This document shows positions 15,379 to 23,384 of a stretch of 64,000 nucleotides of DNA, piece after piece (within the stretch, counting starts at the first letter, position 1; every line of letters begins with the position of its first letter). A model generated the notes under the pieces. That model was not told the origin of the DNA and ran no database searches. It saw nothing but the letters and a program-made list of their open reading frames with translations. The translations under genes and the position numbers were made by a program. The DNA is from a virus. The stretch spans positions 1-64,000 of the IMG/VR virus record IMGVR_UViG_3300020084_000003; one strand, written 5' to 3'.

Positions 15379-16298
15379 TTGGTTATGTGTATAAGACAAC
15401 AAGAATTTCCACAGGTGAATTTTATATAGGAAGGCACCTGTGGAAATCAGAAACTATAGACGAAGAATATTTCGGAAGTGGTTTATGGGTTGAGAACTAT
15501 AAGAAGAAATATAAAAGAATTTGGAAAAATGACTTAAAATGTGAAGTAATAGAGTATCATACAGATATTGTTGATTTATATAAATCAGAGATTGAACATA
15601 TAAGAAGAAACTATAAAGATGTTTTAAATAAAAATTTATCAATGAGCGGAGATGGGACGTTAAGTCCTCAATATAAATCGGATAAGTTTTTTTGGATCAA
15701 TATAGAAACTGGTGAATGTATCCATGCAACCCGATTGGAAATGTTTCATAGGATAGGTTCTAAAAGAACTCAAATAACTGGCTGTATAACCGGAAGATAT
15801 TATTCCGTTTCTGGATGGTTCTTCATGGGTAAAGAAAAGATGAACGTAGATTTGAATGTTATTATTAATAAAATTAAAAGAATGGGAGAATACGCCTATA
15901 ATTTTGATTCTAAAGAATATAAATGGATAAATTCTAATGGTGATATTGTATACAAAAATCAGACACAAATGGCTGAGTTATTGCACTGCAATAAGTCTAT
16001 GGTAAATCAAGCTATCAAAGGAACTAAATTGTCAGTAAAGGGTTGGTATTTATTCGACAGATATGATCCTGATATTGTAAATAAAAGCGATCAAGTAGGA
16101 AAATACTCCTCTTCATATGTAAAAGAAACTTTCGATTGGGTATATCCGAATGGAGATATAGTATTTTCAAAAACACCTTATGAAGTTTTTATAGAATTGG
16201 AGTTGAAAAGCAGAAGCCATGTTGGAAGAGTATCTAGAGGATTAATTTCACAATATAGAGGTTTAAAATTATACCGTGGCAGCGAAAAAAGTTCTTGA
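15357..16298 (+). CDS. GIY-YIG homing endonuclease with three recognition repeats
   Basis: A 313-residue protein. The N-terminal GIY-YIG domain has VGYVYKTTRISTGEFYIGRH and a catalytic Glu-bearing helix (KSEIEHI). Three C-terminal repeats share an FxWIN/YPxGD motif followed by a helical module and a GW end, resembling NUMOD DNA-binding units. It overlaps the end of cca by 22 nt in another frame. A perfect 12-bp inverted repeat (15406-15417/15435-15446) lies at codons 17-30. Probably a free-standing homing endonuclease targeting cca. Confidence 0.88.
   Translation: MCSDKEIVGYVYKTTRISTGEFYIGRHLWKSETIDEEYFGSGLWVENYKKKYKRIWKNDLKCEVIEYHTDIVDLYKSEIEHIRRNYKDVLNKNLSMSGDGTLSPQYKSDKFFWINIETGECIHATRLEMFHRIGSKRTQITGCITGRYYSVSGWFFMGKEKMNVDLNVIINKIKRMGEYAYNFDSKEYKWINSNGDIVYKNQTQMAELLHCNKSMVNQAIKGTKLSVKGWYLFDRYDPDIVNKSDQVGKYSSSYVKETFDWVYPNGDIVFSKTPYEVFIELELKSRSHVGRVSRGLISQYRGLKLYRGSEKSS
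15406..15446 (+). promoter_or_regulatory. Intragenic 12-bp hairpin near 5' end of GIY-YIG gene
   Basis: Perfect arms at 15406-15417 and 15435-15446 with a 17-nt loop, inside codons 17-30. One of several 5'-proximal coding-region hairpins in the window. Confidence 0.6.
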
Positions 16299-16323
16299 CG
16301 AATCGCTTCCCCGGAACTATAAA
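16295..16323 (+). promoter_or_regulatory. Sigma70-type promoter with GANTC abutting the -35
   Basis: TTGACG (16295-16300), 17 nt, TATAAA (16318-16323). GAATC (16300-16304) overlaps the last base of the -35 box. A stretch of about 24 nt (16284-16307) is shared almost exactly with the promoter at 23385. Confidence 0.85.
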
Positions 16324-16357
16324 GACAGTCCAAGCAAGAAACAGAAGGAGAATTGAT

Positions 16358-16498
16358 ATGCATCTAGTTGTAGCAACCATCGCTGGCGTTGAAGTAGCTG
16401 TTAAAACTACTAACAAACCAGAAGAAGCAAAAAACCTTCTAAAGCATCAATATGCTAATACTGGTGTGCGAATCAGCGTTCAACCTCTGAACGCATAA
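16358..16498 (+). CDS. Small hypothetical protein
   Basis: A 46-residue protein with a beta-alpha-beta look (MHLVVATIAGVEVAVKTT, then an Ala/Glu/Lys helix, then RISVQPL). No family recognised. AGAAGGAG lies 8 nt before the ATG. It is the first gene after the 16295 promoter and precedes the TilS-like gene. Confidence 0.65.
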   Translation: MHLVVATIAGVEVAVKTTNKPEEAKNLLKHQYANTGVRISVQPLNA

Positions 16499-16514
16499 CA
16501 GGGAAATCTGGACC

Positions 16515-17165
16515 ATGATTAAATTGCTAGGCTCCCTACCTCGCGGGAAAACAATTTCTATTGCATTCTCAGGGGGTGTGGATAGTGTAGTTGCTCTTGA
16601 CTTCATTTCAAGGCGACACCCTGTTGAAATCTTGTATTTCAATCATGGTCCAGAAGACCCAACTTCACAGTCTATGGAAGACTTTGCTATTAGTAAAGCT
16701 AACACTTATAACTGTGAATTTAAGATCGGCCATGTTGAAAAAGAACGACTTAAAGGACAATCTCTTGAAGAATATTGGCGCGATTCGCGTTATGCATGGT
16801 TTGATACTATGCCAGACAAATTCATTGTAACTGGTCATCATCTAGATGATTGTGTAGAGACTTGGATTTGGTCTAGTCTTAATGGAACAGGTAAAACCAT
16901 TCCATACAAGAGGAATGAGAATGTTTATAGGCCATTTCTGCTAAACAAAAAAGCAGAATTGCAAAATTGGGCAGATAGAAATAACATGGCCTATAAGTAT
17001 GATCCAACAAATGAAGACAATTCTAAAACACGCAATTACATTCGTAATGTCATGATGCCACATTGTCTAAAAGTAAATCCGGGGCTTCACAAGATGGTGA
17101 AGAAAAAAGTTATCATCGACAGTGAAAAATACTTGACAAGTGACCCCGACTCGTATATAACTTGA
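16515..17165 (+). CDS. tilS: TilS/PP-loop ATPase (tRNA(Ile)-lysidine synthetase-like)
   Basis: A 216-residue N-type ATP pyrophosphatase. SGGVDS (19-24) is the PP-loop; VTGHHLDDCVETW near residue 110 and the C-terminal KTRNYIRNVMMPHC (R-N-x-I-R) match the TilS family, which converts C34 of tRNA-Ile(CAU) to lysidine. It is about half the bacterial length and lacks the C-terminal tRNA-binding domains, as seen in short TilS forms. The tRNA-Ile here (23442) has anticodon GAU, so the substrate would be a host or elsewhere-encoded tRNA. It lies close to cca, consistent with tRNA maturation. Confidence 0.85.
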   Translation: MIKLLGSLPRGKTISIAFSGGVDSVVALDFISRRHPVEILYFNHGPEDPTSQSMEDFAISKANTYNCEFKIGHVEKERLKGQSLEEYWRDSRYAWFDTMPDKFIVTGHHLDDCVETWIWSSLNGTGKTIPYKRNENVYRPFLLNKKAELQNWADRNNMAYKYDPTNEDNSKTRNYIRNVMMPHCLKVNPGLHKMVKKKVIIDSEKYLTSDPDSYIT

Positions 17166-17223
17166 TGCTCAAGGTTGAACGCAGCAGTGTTCAAAATCAA
17201 AATCAACCTGAAAGGAATATAAA

Positions 17224-18660
17224 ATGGTAAAATTTTCAAAAGCAGTTTCACAACTTTCTTCTGATGAAATCAGCCGCACAGAAAACGGCATGAAAGCCTT
17301 CGCTACTAGCGATTCAAAGGTTTTGGACCTTTTCGGTCGTGTTGGTTCCGCACGTGCAATCGGCGGAAAAGCTCTTTCTGGTATTTTCTCTGCCGCACTA
17401 GCGGAAGATGAAGAAAAAGCCATTCGTGTGTTGCTGTGGGCGCGTGACGTTCGCGGTGGTGCTGGTGAGCGTAAAGTTTTCCGTGAACTTCTAGAAGTTC
17501 TGGAAGCTTCTAACCCTTCCTTGGCTAATCGCATTATGCCAAAAATTCCTTTCTTGGGTCGTGTAGACGATCTATTTTCCTATAAAGACCCCATCAACCG
17601 CAAAGATGCCCTTGACATGTTTGCCGATGGCCTAATGGCTGGTGATGGTCTGTTTGCCAAGTGGGCACCGCGTGAGAAATCCGCGAAAAGCGCAATTGCA
17701 GCAGAATTGCGTAAGCACATGGGTCTTTCTCCAAAGGAATACCGTAAACTGTTGGTAAAAAATACCAACGTTGTCGAGAGCCAAATGTGTGCAAAAGAAT
17801 GGGGTGCGATTAATTTCTCCCACGTTCCTTCACTTGCTTCCGCACGTTATCAAAAGGCGTTCGGTCGCAATGCAAGTGAGCATTATGCTGCATATATTCG
17901 TGAGCTTCAAAAGCCACAAGAAGAGCGTGACCCAAAAGTGAAAATTAACGCTGGTGCGGTATATCCGTATGATGTTGTTAAGTCACTTTATCGCGGTAAC
18001 GAAGCTGTTGCTAACGCACAGTTCGATGCTCTTCCTGACTATGTTGGTGACGCGAAAATTCTACCTCTGGTAGACGTTTCCGGCTCAATGGGCGTTGGCT
18101 CAGGGGTTAATGGTGTTACTTGCATGGAAATCGCTATCGGTCTAGGTCTTTACCTTTCCGGTAAATGCACTTCTGATTTCAAGAATACGTTCTTGACTTT
18201 CAGCGAAACACCAAAACTTCAAACATTGAATGGAACGCTATCACAGCGTTACAATCAACTTCGTCGTGCGGATTGGGGCATGAATACTAACCTTCATGCA
18301 GCATTCGCAGAAGTTTTGAAAACTGCAACTAGGTATGGTGTTTCCCAAGAGGATATGCCAGACACAATTCTGATCCTTTCAGATATGCAGTTCGACCAAT
18401 GCACTCGTTACGATGACTCTGCTATGCAGATGATTAAGCGTAAGTATGCGGAAGCTGGCTATAAAATGCCTTCAATCGTATTCTGGAACCTTAATGGTCG
18501 TGTCGAAAACACTCCTGTCAAAACAAATGACAAGGGCGTTGCCTTGGTTTCAGGTTTCTCGCCTGCTATCATGGCCGCTGTTCTGGGCGCTGATCCAGAA
18601 GAGTTCACGCCTTATAAAATGATGGAAAATACCATCATGAGTGATCGCTACACATTCTGA
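17224..18660 (+). CDS. DUF2828/TROVE-like protein with VWA domain
   Basis: A 478-residue protein. The N-terminal helical repeat region (LWARDVRGGAGERKVFRELL) and a C-terminal von Willebrand A domain with MIDAS motif DVSGSMG near 283 and LSDMQFD near 387 match DUF2828, related to the Ro60/TROVE RNA-binding fold. Ro proteins bind small or misfolded RNAs. The gene is GC-richer and uses CGT Arg codons. A strong terminator follows, and a MoxR-type ATPase and a VWA-metallopeptidase-like protein are next. AAAGGAA precedes the start. Confidence 0.85.
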   Translation: MVKFSKAVSQLSSDEISRTENGMKAFATSDSKVLDLFGRVGSARAIGGKALSGIFSAALAEDEEKAIRVLLWARDVRGGAGERKVFRELLEVLEASNPSLANRIMPKIPFLGRVDDLFSYKDPINRKDALDMFADGLMAGDGLFAKWAPREKSAKSAIAAELRKHMGLSPKEYRKLLVKNTNVVESQMCAKEWGAINFSHVPSLASARYQKAFGRNASEHYAAYIRELQKPQEERDPKVKINAGAVYPYDVVKSLYRGNEAVANAQFDALPDYVGDAKILPLVDVSGSMGVGSGVNGVTCMEIAIGLGLYLSGKCTSDFKNTFLTFSETPKLQTLNGTLSQRYNQLRRADWGMNTNLHAAFAEVLKTATRYGVSQEDMPDTILILSDMQFDQCTRYDDSAMQMIKRKYAEAGYKMPSIVFWNLNGRVENTPVKTNDKGVALVSGFSPAIMAAVLGADPEEFTPYKMMENTIMSDRYTF

Positions 18661-18687
18661 AAAAAGGGCCAATTGGCCCTTTTTTTC
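18660..18687. terminator. Rho-independent terminator
   Basis: A-run, GGGCC-AATT-GGCCC stem, T-run. The same 14-bp palindromic core (GGGCCAATTGGCCC) recurs in the terminator at 50065, between convergent genes. Confidence 0.92.
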
Positions 18688-18707
18688 TTATGACATGATA
18701 AAAGTAG

Positions 18708-18736
18708 TTGACATGTCCATATGGGTATGGTATGAG
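18708..18736 (+). promoter_or_regulatory. Sigma70-type promoter
   Basis: TTGACA (18708-18713), 17 nt, TATGAG (18731-18736), 32 nt before the MoxR-like ATPase gene and just after the terminator. Confidence 0.85.
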
Positions 18737-18767
18737 GACACCATTGATAACTTTGGAAGGGTAAATT

Positions 18768-20180
18768 ATGCTTAATATTGAGACTTTGAAATCATACGCA
18801 AGAGAAGGTGAAAACGTGCTTCTGCAAGGTCGTCACGGTGTGGGCAAAACCGCAATTATTAAAGAGGTATTTAACTCTACCTTTGGTGAACAAAATGTGA
18901 AATGGCGTTATTTTTCTGCACCCACGATGGACCCTTGGGTTGACTTTGTTGGCGTCCCGAAGAACTACACCCGTGAGGATGGCACAGAAGTTTTCAAAAT
19001 TATTCCGCCTGAACACTTCACCGGTGATGAGCAAATCGAAGCATTGTTCTTTGACGAATTGAACCGTGCTGACGATAAAACCCTGAACGCTCTTATGGAG
19101 CTTATTCAGTTTCGTTCGATCAACGGGCGCAAATTTCCACATCTAAAATGTATCTGGGCTGCTATCAACCCGGCATCTGATGATGATAACAATTATATGG
19201 TTCATGAACTTGATCCTGCACAGATGGATCGTTTTGATAAGCAAATTTCAATTCCTTATGAGCTTGATATGACGTATTTTACCACTAAATTTGGTAAAGA
19301 TATCGCGAATGTCGCCAATGCATGGTGGAACGGTCATGAGCGTAAGCGTGTGATTTCTCCGCGTAAACTTGAAGGTATTTTGTCAAGCTTCATGAAGGGT
19401 CATGATATTTCAGACTGCACGTTGCTTGCAAACGTAGAAGAATTGAAGCAGAACCTTGATTCTGTGGGCAGGATTGAGGTTCTAAAGACTGCCGCGCGTT
19501 CTGGCGATCCCGCGCGTATTCGTGATACATTCACGCTTGATAAAATCCGTGAATATGAAAATATCATCGTATCTGCCGATAGAAGTCAGGAAATTTTCAC
19601 TCTGATTTATCCGCATATCTCTAAAGAGATTCAAGACTTCATTAAGGATACCTATAAATTTAACTATGTTTCTGATGTTGAGCGTAAGCTAACACCGGGA
19701 CAATCAAAAATTTTGAAAGACAATGCTGGTTCCAAAATTGCATTTACTCTAGGCAATGGAGTGAAAATCAAGTCTAAAATGAAAGATATCTCGAAAAATT
19801 TCACTGTTGATGATATCCTTAGTAAATTGATTGGGATGACTGATGCAAATGAAGTGTTTCCATTCATCTATGATGAAGATGCAGAACAAAAAGAAATGTA
19901 TGATCTTGCTTCTTCATTCGACAAAAATGATTTCTCTGATTTTTATACACTGGCAGTCGCTATGCTGTATCAACATGTAAAAATGAATGGAAAGTATGGC
20001 ATCGAAGAAAATAATATTTGGAAATTTGTAACAAAAATTCCAGAAGATGCGAGTGTCAATGCTAACCTTCAAATCTCGGTCGTGGAGAACCATAGACTTA
20101 AAAAGGCTATCATGAATGGCGATCTTGATTATGTCTTGCGATTGATTGTAGAAACGCCTGAACAACTGTTTTATAACTAA
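18768..20180 (+). CDS. MoxR-type AAA+ ATPase
   Basis: A 470-residue AAA+ ATPase of the MoxR/dynein-related (AAA_5) type. Walker A is GRHGVGKT (21-28), Walker B is LFFDELNRAD near 94-103, and sensor 1 is WAAINPAS near 126. MoxR ATPases act as chaperones that remodel partners in concert with VWA-domain proteins, and VWA genes flank it on both sides. It has its own promoter and a GTG-started VWA gene 13 nt downstream, so the two are one operon. Confidence 0.9.
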   Translation: MLNIETLKSYAREGENVLLQGRHGVGKTAIIKEVFNSTFGEQNVKWRYFSAPTMDPWVDFVGVPKNYTREDGTEVFKIIPPEHFTGDEQIEALFFDELNRADDKTLNALMELIQFRSINGRKFPHLKCIWAAINPASDDDNNYMVHELDPAQMDRFDKQISIPYELDMTYFTTKFGKDIANVANAWWNGHERKRVISPRKLEGILSSFMKGHDISDCTLLANVEELKQNLDSVGRIEVLKTAARSGDPARIRDTFTLDKIREYENIIVSADRSQEIFTLIYPHISKEIQDFIKDTYKFNYVSDVERKLTPGQSKILKDNAGSKIAFTLGNGVKIKSKMKDISKNFTVDDILSKLIGMTDANEVFPFIYDEDAEQKEMYDLASSFDKNDFSDFYTLAVAMLYQHVKMNGKYGIEENNIWKFVTKIPEDASVNANLQISVVENHRLKKAIMNGDLDYVLRLIVETPEQLFYN

Positions 20181-20193
20181 TAAGGAGATTTAA

Positions 20194-21573
20194 GTGGAAA
20201 ATCTTGTAGACTTCAAAAGGGGTATGCTTGCAAAGGTAAACCCCTTTCTAAACAAATTTCCTGCGTATTCCTATATCTACAATTCTCAGATGGCATCTCT
20301 TGATATCGACACAACTCCACCGAAATATGGAGTTGTAAAAAGGAATGGTAGAGAAGAAAACATTATTTTCGGACGTTATACGACAGCCGCAGTCTGTTTC
20401 ACCAATAACGGCAAAAACATCAGGTTTTATTTCAACAAGTTCTTTGCTGAAAAATTGACCGAAGAAGAAATCCAATTCGTGTTTGCCCATGAAGCTCTGC
20501 ACGTTCTTCTAAATCATGGCAAAAAGGGTGATGAGTTTTTAAAATCACTGCCCGAAGAACAGCGCAGTCATTCTATTTTGAACAAGGCTATGGATATTTG
20601 TATCAACGAAATCCTGATAGAGACTGCATTCAAGGATAGATTCAAGTATATGTATAACTTGAATGATACGCTATGCACCATCCGAACTATTTTCGAAAGG
20701 CGTGGAATTGCAGTAAATCGTGATGAAAACTTCAAGTATTACTACATGAAGATTTTGGAAAACATCAAAGATGATGAAAATGACGATGATTTCACAATGT
20801 TTGGCGATATTCAGGAATCTTACGGTGGTCTGCCGCAAGAAAGCAAAGAAAACGCGGATGAAATGTCTAAAGGCGGTGGGGTTGATGATGATAACGTGAA
20901 GGAGAAGATGACCGGTGGTGGCTTTAAGGAAAGCTCTGGTTCAGAAAAGTTTAAAGAGGTCGTCACCCAATTCAAGAAAATGTCTCTTGAAGACGCTATC
21001 ACTCGTTATATCAAACCAAGAAACATGGCTATGGTGGATTTTACTATTGCACCAAAAGTGAAGTATGAATGGCACAAGACCAATCGTAGATTTGCTATGG
21101 CAAAGTCTAAAGATACAACTGTTCCAAATAGAAGCGTAAAATATACACATAAGAAAATGAATGTCGTTGTGTATTGTGACGTTTCAGGTTCGGTTGAGGC
21201 TTATACTAAAAGATTTCTTTCCATCATTGATATGATTGACAACGAACGTGTAAACGTGATACCTTATGTTTGGGCCGATTCGGTTTCGGAAGCCGTAAAG
21301 ATTGCTGATGATAAGTTTTCTTGGAAAGCTTGTGGTGGCGGGACTAACATTGCTTCTGTGATTTCCCACTACACTAAAAACTATTCAGACGATAAAATTG
21401 ATAGTGTGGTTGTCTTGACAGACGGTGAGTATAGAGATATATCTAATATGAAGTTGGGTCGCAGATTTAATCACCAAAAGTGGGTATTTTTGATGACAGG
21501 CTCATCGCAACTGAGTAACGTTTTTGACAAGTCTGTGTCGGTAGAAATTGATTGGAGAGGTAACACTAAATGA
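20194..21573 (+). CDS. VWA-like metallopeptidase-type protein (DUF2201/COG3864-like)
   Basis: A 459-residue protein with a GTG start (AAGGAG 6 nt upstream). HEALH near 99-103 is a zinc-metallopeptidase-like HExxH motif (N-terminal DUF2201). An acidic/glycine-rich linker lies around 195-245. The C-terminal VWA domain has a degenerate MIDAS (DVSGS near 329) and VVLTDGEY. Such proteins are usually paired with MoxR ATPases, as here. Two perfect hairpins occur in the first 47 codons (8 bp at 20216-20246, 9 bp at 20311-20336). Confidence 0.85.
   Translation: MENLVDFKRGMLAKVNPFLNKFPAYSYIYNSQMASLDIDTTPPKYGVVKRNGREENIIFGRYTTAAVCFTNNGKNIRFYFNKFFAEKLTEEEIQFVFAHEALHVLLNHGKKGDEFLKSLPEEQRSHSILNKAMDICINEILIETAFKDRFKYMYNLNDTLCTIRTIFERRGIAVNRDENFKYYYMKILENIKDDENDDDFTMFGDIQESYGGLPQESKENADEMSKGGGVDDDNVKEKMTGGGFKESSGSEKFKEVVTQFKKMSLEDAITRYIKPRNMAMVDFTIAPKVKYEWHKTNRRFAMAKSKDTTVPNRSVKYTHKKMNVVVYCDVSGSVEAYTKRFLSIIDMIDNERVNVIPYVWADSVSEAVKIADDKFSWKACGGGTNIASVISHYTKNYSDDKIDSVVVLTDGEYRDISNMKLGRRFNHQKWVFLMTGSSQLSNVFDKSVSVEIDWRGNTK
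20311..20336 (+). promoter_or_regulatory. Intragenic 9-bp hairpin
   Basis: Arms 20311-20319 and 20328-20336, 8-nt loop, codons 40-47 of the VWA/metallopeptidase gene. Part of the recurring 5'-proximal hairpin pattern. Confidence 0.5.
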
Positions 21574-22079
21574 AATATGAAACTCTTGTAGAAATTGTAA
21601 ATAGTGTCAAAGGCACCAAATTTGCGTCCATTGATACTACTACAGAAGTGAAGCTAACTGGTGGCAAGAAAAACCCGTTTCAAGGTCGTGTCACCAAGAA
21701 AACTTCTAACAACATGGTAATCATGACTAATACGCCGGAAAACGTGTATTCAAATATGGTTAAAAAACGTCTTGTTGAAGAAGGTAAGGACTTCAAGGAA
21801 TTTGAACTTAAACCCCGCAAATGGGGTATTCGTGAAGGCGATACCTGCATCATTGACCATAATGGCAAGAAATATCTAGAAGCCATTTTTGTTCGCGGTG
21901 GCGATTCTGTTTACTACGTGGATGGTGTTGAAACTGATCCAGATAAAATTGAGGGTCTGCCAGAAAAGAAAATGTCAGAAGAATCTCAAGGTGGTCTGGA
22001 AGATAAGGTTATTATCAGGACATTTGCATCTGATTCTATTGACAACATTCGTATCAACCACAAGGAATATGTGGAGTAA
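21570..22079 (+). CDS. Hypothetical protein of the MoxR-VWA operon
   Basis: A 169-residue soluble protein, beta-rich with a GRVTKKTSNNMVIMTNTPENV segment and RKWGIREGD; no family recognised. Its ATG overlaps the stop of the VWA gene (ATGA), so it is translationally coupled to the MoxR/VWA pair and may be its partner or substrate adaptor. The 3' end runs into the inverted repeat at 22084. Confidence 0.7.
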   Translation: MKYETLVEIVNSVKGTKFASIDTTTEVKLTGGKKNPFQGRVTKKTSNNMVIMTNTPENVYSNMVKKRLVEEGKDFKEFELKPRKWGIREGDTCIIDHNGKKYLEAIFVRGGDSVYYVDGVETDPDKIEGLPEKKMSEESQGGLEDKVIIRTFASDSIDNIRINHKEYVE

Positions 22080-22083
22080 AAAA

Positions 22084-22123
22084 ATTCGTTCCAATGCACT
22101 TTTCTCTTGACATTGGAACGAAT
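22084..22123. repeat. Perfect 13-bp inverted repeat overlapping a promoter
   Basis: Arms 22084-22096 and 22111-22123 around a 14-nt spacer. The right arm starts inside the -35 box and covers the first part of the spacer of the 22107 promoter, and includes a GANTC site (22120-22124). No T-run follows, so it is more likely an operator than a terminator. Confidence 0.65.
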
Positions 22124-22135
22124 CAGTGCTATAAG
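22107..22135 (+). promoter_or_regulatory. Sigma70-type promoter with GANTC in spacer
   Basis: TTGACA (22107-22112), 17 nt, TATAAG (22130-22135). A TATAAATA late-type element (22139-22146) sits directly downstream. It drives a short stretch without a clear gene that ends at a terminator. Confidence 0.85.
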
Positions 22136-22141
22136 AGTTAT

Positions 22142-22316
22142 AAATAAAATACGCATATGAGCGTATCCAAAATTATTAAAAAGGTATAAAACTATCATGT
22201 ATAACGCAATTTATAAAATTGAGAAATATGAATACATTTCCGAGGGGATTATGTAAACGGATAGTCATATCTTACGTTTATTTGAAGCCCCAAGTTTGCA
22301 GACTTGGGGCTTTTTG
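22142..22316 (+). ncRNA. Putative small RNA of about 175 nt (or leader with 19-codon ORF)
   Basis: Bounded by the promoter at 22107-22135 and a strong terminator ending at 22316. The predicted transcript contains a hairpin (ATACGC/GCGTAT, 22149-22166) and a 19-codon ORF (22197-22256) with only a weak, distant ribosome binding site. No known RNA family was recognised. The boundaries are inferred from promoter and terminator positions. Confidence 0.5.
22285..22316 (+). terminator. Rho-independent terminator
   Basis: An 11-bp stem, AAGCCCCAAGT/ACTTGGGGCTT, with a 6-nt loop (22296-22301) followed by a T-run. Confidence 0.92.
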
Positions 22317-22351
22317 CTTTTTTACAATTGAATAATGAAACTATAAAGTCC

Positions 22352-22380
22352 TTGACAAGTTGATACTGGTGTAGTAGTAT
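22352..22380 (+). promoter_or_regulatory. Sigma70-type promoter
   Basis: TTGACA (22352-22357), 17 nt, TAGTAT (22375-22380); an overlapping TATAAA begins 3 nt further on. It serves the MazG-like and PCuAC genes. Confidence 0.75.
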
Positions 22381-22406
22381 AAAACGACACTATATGGAGA
22401 AATGAT

Positions 22407-22910
22407 ATGGATAATGAGTCTAACTTAACGGATGAAACCCCGATCAAGATGATCGTAGATTTTCACAGGCAAGCTATGCCTAATCCAACAGTTAGACAAA
22501 AAACAGTCCAGATTGGTCTTCATTTAGATGCTATCGCCAAGATGCTAAATGAAATGGAAGTGGTTAGATCAGGTCCATGTTGTGACGATGATCCCAACTT
22601 TGAAGTTTTTAAAAATATGGCTCAGAAAGTTGCTGACTTTCTGGTGGTGGGTTCTTTCATACCCAATATCAAAGATGACGCTAAATTTTTAGAAACTCTT
22701 GCATATCAGGATGTATCACGTGCTGGAATAGCATATACACAAGGATACAACTTAATCGGTGCTATTGAAGAAACCGCATCAAATCAATTTAAAAGATTTG
22801 ATGATAACGGAAATCCAATTCTAGATAGATTTGGTAAATTACAAGATAGCCCTAATTTCGTAGAAGTGGATTACTCCAAATATACGAATAAAATTATACA
22901 AGGAGTTTAA
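22407..22910 (+). CDS. MazG-like/PRA-PH-type helical protein
   Basis: A 167-residue protein. The N-terminal VDFHRQAMPNPTVRQKTVQ followed by an amphipathic helix resembles all-alpha NTP pyrophosphohydrolases of the MazG/phosphoribosyl-ATP group found in phages, which hydrolyse NTPs or ppGpp-related nucleotides. The metal-binding E-x-x-E/D pattern is not fully clear, so activity is uncertain. GGAG lies 8 nt upstream. The PCuAC gene starts 2 nt after its stop, indicating coupling. Confidence 0.6.
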   Translation: MDNESNLTDETPIKMIVDFHRQAMPNPTVRQKTVQIGLHLDAIAKMLNEMEVVRSGPCCDDDPNFEVFKNMAQKVADFLVVGSFIPNIKDDAKFLETLAYQDVSRAGIAYTQGYNLIGAIEETASNQFKRFDDNGNPILDRFGKLQDSPNFVEVDYSKYTNKIIQGV

Positions 22911-22912
22911 TA

Positions 22913-23362
22913 ATGAAATTAACACTAGCTTTAGCTTTTTCTCTATTTGCAACCGCATCTGTAGCTGATACTTTGACAATCACTGATGCATATATTATGA
23001 ATAGCACTCGTCCAGATATGGCGATGGGGTTTATGATGATTAATAACAATACAGATGCAGATTGTAGTCTGGTTGGTTCTAGCTCAACACGTGCCGGAAA
23101 TACAGAATTGCATGAAACATTTGAATATGAAGGTCGCACATATATGATGCAAACAGTTGAACAAATTGATATTCCTGCGGGACAATCTGTTGAACTATGG
23201 CCCGCATCTTATCATGTAATGCTGCTTGACATTGATGAAGATGCACCATTGGTGAATGGAGAGTTTGTTGATTTGACTATGGATTTTGGTAATTGCGGAA
23301 ATGTGACACTGGAAGTAGAAGTTGATACACCAGTTGCACATGAAGGACACGAAAATCATTAA
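22913..23362 (+). CDS. Periplasmic copper chaperone PCuAC
   Basis: A 149-residue exported protein. The signal peptide is residues 1-18 (MKLTLALAFSLFATASVA, cleavage before Asp19). The copper site of the PCuAC family (H-M-x10-M-x21-H-x-M) is present as His67, Met78/79, His101 and Met103, with WPASYHVMLLD matching the family core. A C-terminal His-rich tail (AHEGHENH) may add metal binding. Bacterial PCuAC delivers Cu(I) to the CuA site of cytochrome oxidase in the periplasm. In a phage it is a candidate auxiliary metabolic gene acting on host respiration or copper stress. Confidence 0.9.
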   Translation: MKLTLALAFSLFATASVADTLTITDAYIMNSTRPDMAMGFMMINNNTDADCSLVGSSSTRAGNTELHETFEYEGRTYMMQTVEQIDIPAGQSVELWPASYHVMLLDIDEDAPLVNGEFVDLTMDFGNCGNVTLEVEVDTPVAHEGHENH

Positions 23363-23384
23363 TACAGAGACTTGAAAAAAGTTG

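Noticed and set aside
13429-22079. Lysogeny or integration module in the accessory region
   Set aside because: No integrase, excisionase, repressor or attachment-like direct repeats were seen.
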